64,000 bases of DNA from Streptomyces griseoluteus. GTDB taxonomy: Bacteria > Actinomycetota > Actinomycetes > Streptomycetales > Streptomycetaceae. Numbering within the stretch: the first letter of the stretch is position 1; every line of letters starts with the position of its first letter. Below the pieces are notes generated by a model that was not told the DNA's origin, did no database searches, and saw nothing but the letters and a program-made list of their open reading frames with translations. The stretch is taken from the NCBI GenBank assembly GCA_000717735.1, contig JOBE01000027.1, forward strand, positions 26,634 through 90,633, written 5' to 3'. A program made the translations under genes and the position numbers. Shown one piece after another: positions 8,304 to 16,912 of this stretch.

Positions 8304-11300
8304 CGGGTCGCCACTCCCCCTCTGCGTGCGCGGCGCTGCTGACGGTCGATCTCGGCGGCGATCTGGTGGGCGGTGGCGCCCGTACGGAGGGTGGAGACGT
8401 TGATGTTGGTGTCGCCGGTGCTGCCGGGCAGGACGACGATCTGCTGAGAGGAGCGGGCGTCGGTCAGGCCGACGCCCATGCGGCGGGCAGCTTCGCGCAG
8501 GACGGGCAGGGCGCGGGAGCGTTTGTGTGAGCCGAGGGGGATGTAGGCCTCGCCGCCGGTGGAGGGTTCAGCGAAGGTGACGGCGCCGGCGCGGGTGGAG
8601 TAGATGCCTTCGCGGATGCCGCCGTTGGCGTAGGCGAGGCCCCGGTTGGCTCGGGCGAGGTCGGCCAGGAACTTCGTCGAGCGGCTTCCGAGGGACTTCT
8701 TGATCTGTGCGGAGGCCTTGTTGGCGATGGTGATGATCTCGTCCTCGCCGAGACCGGTGGTGGCGGCGACGTCGTGGATGCCGATCCTGGACGTCTTTAC
8801 GGCAGCGATGATCTGCACGAGGGAGGCGAGCTCGTCCTGGCTGAGCTGCTTGTTGGCGGTCTTCGCGGAGTCGTTGGCGGCCGAGGCCTTCTTCTTGTCC
8901 TTCACCGCCTCGACGGCAAGCTTCTGCGCGGCTTCGTCGCCCTGCGCCGCGAGCATCGTGGCGAGGTCGCCGAAGCCCTGGGCGCTCAGGGTGGCGAGGT
9001 TCTGCTGGAAGGCGGCCGTGGTCTGATTGGAGCCGTTCAGCTGCTTGGTGAGGTCGGCGAGGGTGGCCTTGGCGAGCGGGCCGAGTTTGCGCAGGTTGGA
9101 GACGATCTCCCGGAACTGCTTGTTCGACGACTTGGCGAGCGCTGCGACCATCGCGGCGCCTTCTTCGCCGAGGTCGCGGAGCATGCCGATGATGTCGCCG
9201 CCGCCCCGGGCCGCGATCTTCTGCAGGTTCGACTCCCAGGCGCCGTTCGCGGAGATGGCGTCCTTGAGGGTCTTGGCCCAGTCGGTGAGGCTGAACTTCT
9301 GCCGGTAGCGGGTCTCGGCCTTGCTCGCGTTCTCGGTGGCGGTGGTGAGGGCGCGGCGGGCGGAGGCGACCTGCCGTTCGGCGGCCGCGAGCTGCGCGGC
9401 GGTGTGCTTCTTGCTGCGGACCTCGCGGAGTTTGGCCTCGGCGTCCCGCAGCCGGTCGACCGCGTCCGCGCGGGCCCGGATGGCCTTGTTGTAGTCCTCG
9501 CGGGTGATGGGCTGGTGTGTCTCGTCGTAGCGGGACTGCACGTCGCCGGCGCTGCGGCGCAGGGCGGTGGGGGTGTAGGAGAAGCCGCCGGACGCGAAGG
9601 CGTGGATGCCGCCGTTGGCGTTCCATACGATCGCGCGGGGGTCACCGCCCAGGCGCCGGATGGTCTCCTCGGCGATGGCGCGCGAGCGGGGCCGCTTGGA
9701 CGGGGCGAGGGGGATGTACGACTCGCCGCCGGTCTCGGGTTCGGCCCAGATGCGGTAGGTCGCGTGAGGCCGTGCGATCTGCGCGGTGTGCTTCTCCCGC
9801 ATGCCGCCGTCGGCGAAGGTCTCAGCGCCGGCCAGCACGTTGCCGTTCGCGTTGACGACGTTGCGGCTGGTCTGCTGGCGGTTGATGTGCTCGGTGATGC
9901 GTACGTCGCGAGTGGTGATGGTGATGGTGCGGTCCTGCAGCCGGTCGCGTGCTTCCTGCACGGCGCTGATCCCCGCGAGCGCGGTACCGGTCTGGGCGGT
10001 AACCCGGACCTGCCCGTTGGGGAGCTTCTCGGTCTTGTAGCCGAGCTGCTGGAGCAGGGAGATCGCTTCAGCGGTGATCGCCGAGACGACGACCGACTTG
10101 GTGCCCGGGGTCGCCTGGATCTTCTCGATGACCTGGTCGAGTCCCGCGAGGGCGTCCTCGCGGTCCATCTCGACCTTGGTCTCGGTGACGTCAGGGATGG
10201 TGATGATCTGCGCGGCCAGGAGCGCGGCCTGCTCTTTGGTCAGGCCCATGGCCCGCGCGGTGGCGATGAGGCTGGTCTGGCCGCGCCGGTAGATGTCATT
10301 GATCTGCGTCCACGGCGCGTCTGCTTCGCGGGCGGCGGCCGCGGCCTCGTCGGTCTTGGTGCCGAGTGTCTGCAGGGCGGCGGCGGCGTCGCGGGCCTTC
10401 TGGCTGTTCAGGTCGAGCTTGCCGCCGGTCATGGTGAGTGCGCCGGCGTTCTTCTTCGCGGCCTCGGCGGCGTCGTCGATGGCTTGCTCGAAGCCGATCA
10501 TGCCGCCGAGCGCGGCCCGGTTCACGTCATTGAGGGCCTGGATGGCATTCCTGAGCCCGTCGGCCGACTGCTTCTGGGCGTCCAGCTTGACCTTGGTGTC
10601 GAGGGCCTGCTGGCCGAAGACGCCCATGGACTGGGCGGCGAGTTGCTGCTCTGCCTTCAGGTTCTCGACGGCCGCCTGGTACTGCGGCATCAGGCCCTGG
10701 ACGTCCTTGAGGCTGTGGCCCTCCGCGCGGGCGGCTGCTGCGATCTTCTGGAAGTTCGCAGCGGCGAGCTCGGCGTGGCCGGACTGGACGAGCTGGGCCA
10801 TGGCCTCGTCGAGGCCGTTGAAGTCCTCTTCGAGCGCGTTGAGGGACTTCTCGCCCTGGGAGAGCTGGTCGAAGAAGGGCTTCGACTGGCGACGCAGGTC
10901 GTCGAACCAGTCAATGCCGATGGATCCCTCGTCGATGAACTTGTCGAGCTTGTGGCGGGCATAGGCGATCTGGCCCATTTTCTCGATGAGGCCGTCCATG
11001 TCGCCGAACGTCTTGCCCAGCTCGCCGGTGAACTGGGCGGCGACGCCGAGGTTCTTCAGCGACGTCGTGAGCTTGTCGACTTCCGGCGGCGCGCCCTTGG
11101 CTGCTTCGCCGATGGCGGTGACGCCGACCGCCACGAGCGCGAGGACCGCCAGGACGACGGAGGCCCTCTGCATGAGGGTGAGCTGCTGGGTGACGCCGGC
11201 GATGGCGGAGGCGACGCCGCCGAACCTGGCTGCGCGAACGAAGCGGCTGGTGTTGGCGGCGACCAAGGCCATGCCGGGCGCCATCGCTCCGAACGCCATT

Positions 11301-12805
11301 CCTGCGAGCTGGACGGCTTTGAGCGCGAAAGCGACCTGCAGGAGGGTGGAGAGGACGTCGGTGGGGATCGCGTTGACGAGCTGGGCGAAGGCGTTGACGA
11401 CGGTGAGCATGGTGACGCCGGCCTCGGAGCCGGCCGCGACCAGCTTGAGGAGCATACTGAACAGCTCGGACAGGGTGTCGGCGACGGCCGGGCCGTTCTG
11501 GCGGGCGTAGTCGAGGAACTCCCGGAGGTTCTGGCCGACCTTCCCGGTGCTCAGGCCGCGCGTGAGGCTGACGATGCCGGTGTTGGCCCGCGCGAGGGTC
11601 TCGACCGCGAACGTGGTGAAGCGGTCCATGAAGCTGTCGAAGGTCTGGGTGTTCATGCCGCCGGCCAGGATCGTCATGAACCGGCTGGCCTCGCGCGAGG
11701 CTCCCTTCGCCAGGGGCGCCGACCGCTGCATTAGGCCGCTGAAGACGCCCATGGTCTTGATGGCGACGGGCATCGTGTCGCCGGCCAGGGCGTCGGAGAA
11801 GGCCTTGTAGTCGTCGGTGAACACCTCGTACGCGGCGGCGGCCTTCCGGGTCGCGGCCGGGGTGTCGCGCAGGATGCGGAGCCGCTCCTTCTCGGCCTGG
11901 GCGGCTTCCGGGGAGGAGCGGCCGTGCTCGCGGACGGCCTCGTCGTACTTGGTTTGCGCCTCGGCGGCGTCGGCGAGGGCCTTGATCTGGCCGCCGATCG
12001 CGATCCCGAACACTCCGACCGCGATACCGGCCGCCCCCAGACCGGCGGCGATCGGCCCAGCGGTCGCGGCGATCGGCAGCAGGGCGGTGGCGAGCATGCC
12101 GGCGACGACGAGGAGCTGCTGGCCGCTGCCGGTGGTCTGGTTCATCGCGTTGCTGGCGGTGCCGAGGCTGCCCCGTAGGCCGCCCATGCGGCCTCGGACG
12201 TTCCCGAGGGCACCGTTGAGGTCCCCCATGCTGCTCGTCAGCGTCGTGGTACGGGTGTTGAGGGACTCCAGGCGGCCATCGGCGATCCGCGCGGCGGTGT
12301 TGAGGGACCTGAGTCCCCCTGCGGCGAGCAGGGCCCGGTTGCGCAGCTCGTCGAACGCGGACGCGGTCGCGGAGGCGCGGCCGCGGAGGGTCCGCAGGAC
12401 GCGTGCGGTGTCCTGGGCCGCTTCCTGGACCTGCCGCAGGGCCAGGGCGGCGCCGTTGCCGGTGCGGTCGTCGAGGCGGAGCTCGATGGTGACGTTGGTG
12501 TCGAGGCGGCGAAGGCGTTCCTCCGCGCGCCGGGCCTGCTCGGCGATCTGCCGCAGGTTGGTGGCGGCACGGGCGGACTGCCGCTCCAGCCGCTGGAGAC
12601 GGCCGGCGGCCGTGCTCGCCGCGCCCCCCATGCCGCGCAGCGCGCTCTGGGAGGTGCGGGCCGCTGTCCCGAGTTGTCGGATCTCCGTGCGGGCATCGCG
12701 TACGGCGGAGCCGAGGTCGCGGGCGTGGCCGGCGTTGCGGCGCAGGGTCTGCGCGAGGTTCGTTCCCCGGCCGCGCAGGTCGACGGACAGATTCCACTGG
12801 GCCAC
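8300..12805 (-). CDS. tape measure protein
   Basis: 1501 residues, the largest gene of the window and directly downstream of the frameshifted tail chaperones. N-terminal coiled coils (1-200), hydrophobic helices around 230-270 and 480-580, then long Ala/Gln/Lys-rich helices are classic tape-measure features. The C-terminal half holds two related copies of an E-P-x-TGGE-(S/A)-YIPL-(A/G)-(P/S)-x-KR segment. It sets tail length and is expected to leave the tube at DNA entry. It starts with GTG after AGAAGGGAGC. Confidence 0.95.
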   Translation of the reverse strand: MAQWNLSVDLRGRGTNLAQTLRRNAGHARDLGSAVRDARTEIRQLGTAARTSQSALRGMGGAASTAAGRLQRLERQSARAATNLRQIAEQARRAEERLRRLDTNVTIELRLDDRTGNGAALALRQVQEAAQDTARVLRTLRGRASATASAFDELRNRALLAAGGLRSLNTAARIADGRLESLNTRTTTLTSSMGDLNGALGNVRGRMGGLRGSLGTASNAMNQTTGSGQQLLVVAGMLATALLPIAATAGPIAAGLGAAGIAVGVFGIAIGGQIKALADAAEAQTKYDEAVREHGRSSPEAAQAEKERLRILRDTPAATRKAAAAYEVFTDDYKAFSDALAGDTMPVAIKTMGVFSGLMQRSAPLAKGASREASRFMTILAGGMNTQTFDSFMDRFTTFAVETLARANTGIVSLTRGLSTGKVGQNLREFLDYARQNGPAVADTLSELFSMLLKLVAAGSEAGVTMLTVVNAFAQLVNAIPTDVLSTLLQVAFALKAVQLAGMAFGAMAPGMALVAANTSRFVRAARFGGVASAIAGVTQQLTLMQRASVVLAVLALVAVGVTAIGEAAKGAPPEVDKLTTSLKNLGVAAQFTGELGKTFGDMDGLIEKMGQIAYARHKLDKFIDEGSIGIDWFDDLRRQSKPFFDQLSQGEKSLNALEEDFNGLDEAMAQLVQSGHAELAAANFQKIAAAARAEGHSLKDVQGLMPQYQAAVENLKAEQQLAAQSMGVFGQQALDTKVKLDAQKQSADGLRNAIQALNDVNRAALGGMIGFEQAIDDAAEAAKKNAGALTMTGGKLDLNSQKARDAAAALQTLGTKTDEAAAAAREADAPWTQINDIYRRGQTSLIATARAMGLTKEQAALLAAQIITIPDVTETKVEMDREDALAGLDQVIEKIQATPGTKSVVVSAITAEAISLLQQLGYKTEKLPNGQVRVTAQTGTALAGISAVQEARDRLQDRTITITTRDVRITEHINRQQTSRNVVNANGNVLAGAETFADGGMREKHTAQIARPHATYRIWAEPETGGESYIPLAPSKRPRSRAIAEETIRRLGGDPRAIVWNANGGIHAFASGGFSYTPTALRRSAGDVQSRYDETHQPITREDYNKAIRARADAVDRLRDAEAKLREVRSKKHTAAQLAAAERQVASARRALTTATENASKAETRYRQKFSLTDWAKTLKDAISANGAWESNLQKIAARGGGDIIGMLRDLGEEGAAMVAALAKSSNKQFREIVSNLRKLGPLAKATLADLTKQLNGSNQTTAAFQQNLATLSAQGFGDLATMLAAQGDEAAQKLAVEAVKDKKKASAANDSAKTANKQLSQDELASLVQIIAAVKTSRIGIHDVAATTGLGEDEIITIANKASAQIKKSLGSRSTKFLADLARANRGLAYANGGIREGIYSTRAGAVTFAEPSTGGEAYIPLGSHKRSRALPVLREAARRMGVGLTDARSSQQIVVLPGSTGDTNINVSTLRTGATAHQIAAEIDRQQRRARRGGVATR

Positions 12806-12820
12806 GCTCCGCTCCCTTCT

Positions 12821-13225
12821 CTACTCGTCGTCTTCGTCGTGGTGGCGTCTGGTGCGGAGGTTCTTCTCGGCGTCGAGGGCGGCCTTCACCGCGGCGGGCA
12901 GGAGGCCGACCTTCAGCCCGTTGGGGTCGATGCCGGTCTTCTGCAGCTCGTCCTGCTTGTCGGCGATGACTTGGCATCCGACGCACCGCTGGACGGTGAC
13001 GTCGTAGGCGTCTTCTTCGTCGTCGTGGCCGTGGTCCCAGTCGTCGTACCGGGTGCCACACTGCGCGCAGAGGGTGAGCTGGTAGGCCTGGTAGGCGAGG
13101 GCTTTCTCGCGGTCGCGGGCGGTCCAGCGGCCTTCGCCGGCGCCGAGGAACTGGGAGTGAGGGATGCCCCACCGGTCGCACAGCTCCAGCTCTGCGCGCA
13201 GGCGCTCATCGTGGATCAGCCTTTT
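12821..13225 (-). CDS. tail assembly chaperone, frameshift extension (GT)
   Basis: About 133 codons with no good start of their own, entered by -1 frameshifting from the upstream chaperone frame to give a fusion of roughly 310 residues. The extension carries two CxxC pairs (LCAQCG and RCVGCQ) spaced like a zinc ribbon, a WGIPHSQFLG segment and an acidic tail. It corresponds to the T part of lambda GT-type chaperones that bind the tape measure during tail assembly. Confidence 0.85.
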   Translation of the reverse strand, partial: KRLIHDERLRAELELCDRWGIPHSQFLGAGEGRWTARDREKALAYQAYQLTLCAQCGTRYDDWDHGHDDEEDAYDVTVQRCVGCQVIADKQDELQKTGIDPNGLKVGLLPAAVKAALDAEKNLRTRRHHDEDDE

Positions 13226-13752
13226 CCCAGGTCGGACCGGACGTGGTTCTGGATGTCCCAGGCGGCGAGGAACAGCTGGCTCGCTTCGCCTTCGGCCCAT
13301 TCGGTCAGGAAGGAGAGGGCGTCATCGGCGGTCAGGCCGTCCAGCGACGAGGCGGCGATCAGCTCCGGTCCGAGGGTCTCGACGTTGAAGCTCTGACCGT
13401 CCTCGGCCTGCGCTTCGGTCGGGGGGTGGGCGCGCTTGAGGGCTTCGAAGTCGGGCCGCGGCAGGGCCTGGAACGTCAGGACGATCGAGACGGCGTCGAA
13501 CTCGGCCTGGGCGGCGTCCAGGGCGGTGGCGGCGGCCTGCTGCTCAGTGTCATCGCCGAGGACCTGGGCGCGGTCGACGCGCCTCTTGGCGGCGTTGAGC
13601 GCCTCGCGGACGGCGGGGTCGTCGCAGATCGTCAGGGGGGTGGTGGGGCGGGTGCGGGCGCGGAGCCGTTCGAGCTTGGCGGCCCAGTGCGCGTCCTGGG
13701 CGACGGCGGCCGGCGGCGGCACGATGGTGCTGGTGGCGGTGGTCTTGGGCAT
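13216..13752 (-). CDS. tail assembly chaperone (G-type)
   Basis: 178 residues, predicted mostly helical and soluble, placed between the major tail protein and the tape measure. It ends D-L-G-K-G-stop right after a GGGAAAA heptamer, so a minority of ribosomes should continue into the -1 frame. The short form and the fusion together guide tape-measure and tube assembly. ATG at 13752 follows GGAGAA. Confidence 0.88.
   Translation of the reverse strand: MPKTTATSTIVPPPAAVAQDAHWAAKLERLRARTRPTTPLTICDDPAVREALNAAKRRVDRAQVLGDDTEQQAAATALDAAQAEFDAVSIVLTFQALPRPDFEALKRAHPPTEAQAEDGQSFNVETLGPELIAASSLDGLTADDALSFLTEWAEGEASQLFLAAWDIQNHVRSDLGKG
13222..13228 (-). other. -1 programmed frameshift slippery heptamer GGGAAAA
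   Basis: The minus strand reads CTG GGA AAA GGC TGA in the G frame. A -1 slip on G-GGA-AAA yields AGG CTG ATC CAC and opens the extension. It matches the X-XXY-YYZ rule and the usual position at the end of the G gene. Confidence 0.85.
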
Positions 13753-13773
13753 GAGGTGTTCTCCAGGTGGGAA

Positions 13774-13789
13774 GGGCCCGGCCGGGCCC
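13774..13789 (-). terminator. palindrome between major tail and chaperone genes
   Basis: GGGCCCGGCCGGGCCC is a perfect 16-bp palindrome in the 88-bp gap. It probably attenuates transcription from the abundant major tail gene into the chaperone genes. Confidence 0.45.
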
Positions 13790-13840
13790 GAGGCGCCCCT
13801 TCCCGAGCGCGTCGGGACCGGCCGGGGATCAGGGGGTGGG

Positions 13841-14629
13841 TCAGCCGCCGGGCGTGGTCGTGGTGACCTCGACCGCCGGGGTGGTGCCGCCGGTCAGGGA
13901 GGAGGTGGCGGTCATCTCGGCGACGTTCTGGCCGTCGTACTGGCCGCCGAACGTGACCGTGACGGCCGTGCCCGGGAGCGCTCCGCCCGCGCAGACAACG
14001 TCGCCGGGGTTGATGTTCGACAGGCCCTCGAGCGCGGTCTGCACCGCGGCGGCCGCTGCGTCGTAGGAGATGGCGGCGGTGGTCTGGCCGGTGAAGGTCA
14101 GGGTGAACGTGCCGCCGGTCGGCGTGCCGGTGATGGTGATCGTCTGGACCTCGTCGGTCCCGGCCGCGGGGACGGCGGAGTCGAGCACCGGGGTGTCGGT
14201 GATCGAGAACCGGGCGGTCCACTTCGCGGCCTCGTTGTCCACCGTGATCTGCGACGACTTCGAGGCGACACGGACCGGGTAGATGTCCATGGACTGGGAG
14301 GTCGGCACGTCGCCCTTGCGGAGGATGACGATGAAGCCGGTGGTGCCCTTGGCGAGGGCCAGCTCGAGGGTGTTGCTGGTGTCGTCCTCGTAGAACGTCA
14401 GCGAGGAGTCGGCGGCCTGGTCGTCGCCCGGGATCTTCGAGGTGAACGTGCTCTCGAGGTCCGGGGTCTCGATCTCCTGGTTCTCCAGGGCGAAGCCCTC
14501 GACCTCGGCGATCTGCTTGGTCAGCTTCGTCGCGCTGGTCAGCTCGGCGCGGGTCGGAACGTAGTTGGTGTCGGCGATCGTCTCGAGAAACAGGATCTTC
14601 GTGACGCCCTTGCGGGAGAAACGCGGCAT
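13841..14629 (-). CDS. major tail protein with C-terminal Ig-like domain
   Basis: 262 residues. The N-terminal domain (1-155, SRKGVTKILFLETIAD...) is a tail-tube fold typical of actinophage major tail proteins. A separate C-terminal beta domain (about 158-262) begins DEVQTITITGTPTGGTFTLT. This domain recurs, clearly homologous, inside the head decoration protein at 20616-21350. The gene precedes the chaperones and tape measure as expected for the tube subunit. Confidence 0.85.
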   Translation of the reverse strand: MPRFSRKGVTKILFLETIADTNYVPTRAELTSATKLTKQIAEVEGFALENQEIETPDLESTFTSKIPGDDQAADSSLTFYEDDTSNTLELALAKGTTGFIVILRKGDVPTSQSMDIYPVRVASKSSQITVDNEAAKWTARFSITDTPVLDSAVPAAGTDEVQTITITGTPTGGTFTLTFTGQTTAAISYDAAAAAVQTALEGLSNINPGDVVCAGGALPGTAVTVTFGGQYDGQNVAEMTATSSLTGGTTPAVEVTTTTPGG

Positions 14630-14727
14630 GGTGGGGACCCCTTGGTGCGTACGGCTGTGGGCGGCCACCCGATGTGGTGGCGTCCGCGTGGGGTCCCGCC
14701 GCGGTGCGGTGTGGGCCTGACCAGAGG

Positions 14728-15177
14728 TCAGGCGGGAGTCAGGTCGAACCTGAACCGCTGCACATTGCTGATGATGGCATCCGGTGGGGCAGATGATCCC
14801 CCCGGTTCGATGTCCAGGCTCCGGCCCATCACCTTCACGCCGTCGATCGTCAGGGCGTGCATCCACTGGCCCGTCGCGGGGTCGCGGGCGAGGAACGCAC
14901 GACGGGCCTTGTCCGCCATCCACTCCGTCTGATCCGCCGATCCGTACGAGCCGGGCGTGCTGGTGGTGGGCCCGGAGACGGCGGTGACCTGATAAACGAC
15001 GCTGAGGTCCTCGCTCTCGTCGGCGAGCGGGGCGCCGGACACGGTGGTGGAGATCGAGTCGAGCAGGTAGTACGGCGGTTCGGCGTCGAGCGGCCGGGCA
15101 CCGCGGCCGACCTTCATGCCGGACACGGTGGCGAGCAGGTCGGCGACTGCGTTGGAGACGGGGAGTCGGTCGATCAC
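14728..15177 (-). CDS. tail terminator-like protein
   Basis: 149 residues starting GTG at 15177, overlapping the upstream stop by GTGA. The sequence (V-I-D-R-L-P-V-S-N-A-V-A-D...) and its position directly before the major tail protein fit the tail terminator/minor tail U-like proteins that cap the tube. No catalytic motif is visible. Confidence 0.65.
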   Translation of the reverse strand: MIDRLPVSNAVADLLATVSGMKVGRGARPLDAEPPYYLLDSISTTVSGAPLADESEDLSVVYQVTAVSGPTTSTPGSYGSADQTEWMADKARRAFLARDPATGQWMHALTIDGVKVMGRSLDIEPGGSSAPPDAIISNVQRFRFDLTPA

Positions 15178-15560
15178 GACAGTGCCTCCTGGATCGCGTT
15201 GCGCATCTGGCTCTTCAGGGCCTGTTCGATGAACGGGATGACGGGCCCAACGTGCGGAAAGGGGGGCTGCGCGTACACGCGGCCCAGACTGTCCGGACCG
15301 TAGAACCCGAACTCCAGGCGGCGACCTTGAGGCTGCCGGGTGCCGATGGTGCACTCGGCGCCGTACGGGATCCGTCGGCCTTCCGCATTCCAGGAGGAGC
15401 GGTAGCGGCCGGTGATGACGTTGGGTCCCGGGCGTCCGGAGGCGTTCGCGCGGATACGGCCGATGCCGACCATGGCGGTGTGCGCCACGCCCCGTTCAAT
15501 GGCGCCCGGGAGGGCGTCGGCGGCCGCGTCGAGACGGTCGGCAAGCTCGTCGGGGGTCAC
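15174..15560 (-). CDS. head-tail completion protein (HK97 gp10-like)
   Basis: 128 residues, GTG start at 15560. Basic protein with the R-x-x-P-Y-G-x-x-x-x-x-G segment and GPVIPFIEQALKSQMRNAI near the end, the layout of HK97 gp10/neck proteins. It lies between head-closure and tail-terminator candidates with GTGA overlaps on both sides. Confidence 0.68.
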   Translation of the reverse strand: MTPDELADRLDAAADALPGAIERGVAHTAMVGIGRIRANASGRPGPNVITGRYRSSWNAEGRRIPYGAECTIGTRQPQGRRLEFGFYGPDSLGRVYAQPPFPHVGPVIPFIEQALKSQMRNAIQEALS

Positions 15561-16006
15561 GGGGCGCCTGCCGGAGACCGGTTCTGGTCGAGGTAGGTAC
15601 GGCGGACGACTTCCACGGTGGAGGCCTGCCCGGTGTCGACAGCCAGCCAGCTGCGCCCGATCAGCGCGGCACGGGCCGGGTCGTGGACGGAAACGACCTC
15701 GATGAGCGCGCCTTCCGGCGGAATGGGCGCGGTGAGCGGGGTGAGGAGGATGTAGCTGTAGCGGTACTGGCGGGGCCATGGCTGGGTCTGGTCGGGCGCG
15801 ACGGTCCGGTCGGTGCCTCCGACGGCCGGGATGACTGCGCCGTCGCCTTCGTAGAGCACCTCGCCTGGCGGGTACTCCAGTTGGCCGGTGTCCGGGTTGA
15901 GGACGGGCTCGCCCGTGGGCACGGCGCGGACGCGGACAGTGTCGATGAGGAGGTTCGTGCCGAGCCAGCGGGTGACGCCAGCGAGCGCCTGATCGAGGCC
16001 GGGCAT
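15557..16006 (-). CDS. head closure-like protein (DUF6093-like)
   Basis: 149 residues. The N-terminal helix (LAGVTRWLGTNLLIDTVRVRAV) and the following beta region resemble actinophage head-closure or stopper proteins. It occupies the usual slot between the connector and the gp10-like gene. Coupled by overlap to the downstream gene. Confidence 0.6.
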   Translation of the reverse strand: MPGLDQALAGVTRWLGTNLLIDTVRVRAVPTGEPVLNPDTGQLEYPPGEVLYEGDGAVIPAVGGTDRTVAPDQTQPWPRQYRYSYILLTPLTAPIPPEGALIEVVSVHDPARAALIGRSWLAVDTGQASTVEVVRRTYLDQNRSPAGAP

Positions 16007-16401
16007 CAGCCGGTCGCCTTTCCGAGGGCCCAGTCGGCGAGCTGGGCGAGCATGGCGCGGGTGAGTTCGTGGCGGGAGCCGTCGAGGTCGTCCCGGTCAA
16101 GGGCGGCCCGCTCCAGGGCGGCGGGGTCGACGGCGCGGAGGAACTCGGCGACGGCCGGGCCCGGGTCAGGGGCGTCGCCGATGACCACGTGCGCGAAGCC
16201 CTCGAAGACGGCGGGGGTGGCATGCCCGGAGGCGTAGAGGACGAGGAGTGGTGGCTCGTTGACCCGGTGCTCCAGGGTGTAGCCGCGGAGCTGTCGGGAC
16301 ATGTCAACGCCGCCGATCTCCACCTTCGCGCTGGCGCCGTCGGTGGTGATGCGAACGCCTCGGGTCTGGTCCCCGAGAGAGGGCTCGGCCGGGGTGGTCA
16401 T
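16006..16401 (-). CDS. small head-tail connector region protein
   Basis: 131 residues, ATG at 16401, overlapping the upstream ORF by ATGA. It has a beta-rich N-terminus (VRITTDGASAKVEIGGVDMS) and a helical C-terminus. It is a conserved type in actinophage head-tail joining regions but has no assigned function. Confidence 0.6.
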   Translation of the reverse strand: MTTPAEPSLGDQTRGVRITTDGASAKVEIGGVDMSRQLRGYTLEHRVNEPPLLVLYASGHATPAVFEGFAHVVIGDAPDPGPAVAEFLRAVDPAALERAALDRDDLDGSRHELTRAMLAQLADWALGKATG

Positions 16402-16631
16402 GCGTCTTCGTCCTCGTCGTCGGCGGCGGATTCGGGGCTGGGAGCACGTTCCGTGTCGGATTCCACGGACCCGGCGAACCCGATCGGCGGCTTCCCCGAT
16501 TCCGGAATCGGATCGGGAAGTGCCTTGAACAGGCGTAGGGCGGCGGCCTCGGCGTCGGCGAGCGGGGTCCGCTCCTTGGGGCTGGTGACGATCTGCACGG
16601 TGCGGCCTTCGGTGCTGAGGTAGATACGCAT
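16398..16631 (-). CDS. 77-aa protein of the head-tail region
   Basis: Starts ATG at 16631 (M-R-I-Y-L-S-T-E-G). The acidic C-terminus ends in a D/E run. It is coupled by overlap to both neighbours and shows no membrane or catalytic motif. Unknown function. Confidence 0.55.
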   Translation of the reverse strand: MRIYLSTEGRTVQIVTSPKERTPLADAEAAALRLFKALPDPIPESGKPPIGFAGSVESDTERAPSPESAADDEDEDA

Positions 16632-16912
16632 CAGGCGTGGGCTCCTGTCGTGCACGGTTCGCACAAGCAAGCGGCAGCCGCGGCAGCCTTGGTGTGTCGC
16701 CATATGGCGTACAGCTTGATGGCGGCCTCATCGGCTCCTCCACCCTCTACCTTCTCGCCCAAGGCGATGCCGACCGCCCCCTTCAAGCCGATCAGTTCGC
16801 CTCGAATCTGTTCGCCTTGGAGGAAGGTGAGGTTCGCAGCCTGGTTGTCGAAGTGGCTCTGCCGTCGGTGGTACTCGCGCAGGAGCGCCCGGGCGGTAGG
16901 CGGGATACGCAT
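16631..16912 (-). CDS. 93-aa protein after the MuF-like gene
   Basis: Mostly helical (LLREYHRRQSHFDNQAANL) with a C-terminal Cys cluster (CLCEPC). It starts at 16912, immediately at the MuF stop. Possibly a small connector or adaptor; function not recognised. Confidence 0.55.
   Translation of the reverse strand: MRIPPTARALLREYHRRQSHFDNQAANLTFLQGEQIRGELIGLKGAVGIALGEKVEGGGADEAAIKLYAIWRHTKAAAAAACLCEPCTTGAHA

Noticed and set aside
8774..11734. 986-codon plus-strand frame opposite the tape-measure gene
   Set aside because: Low-complexity Gly/Ala/Val/Leu translation without a recognisable domain, in the antisense register that opens by chance in GC-rich DNA. The opposite protein is a clear tape measure.
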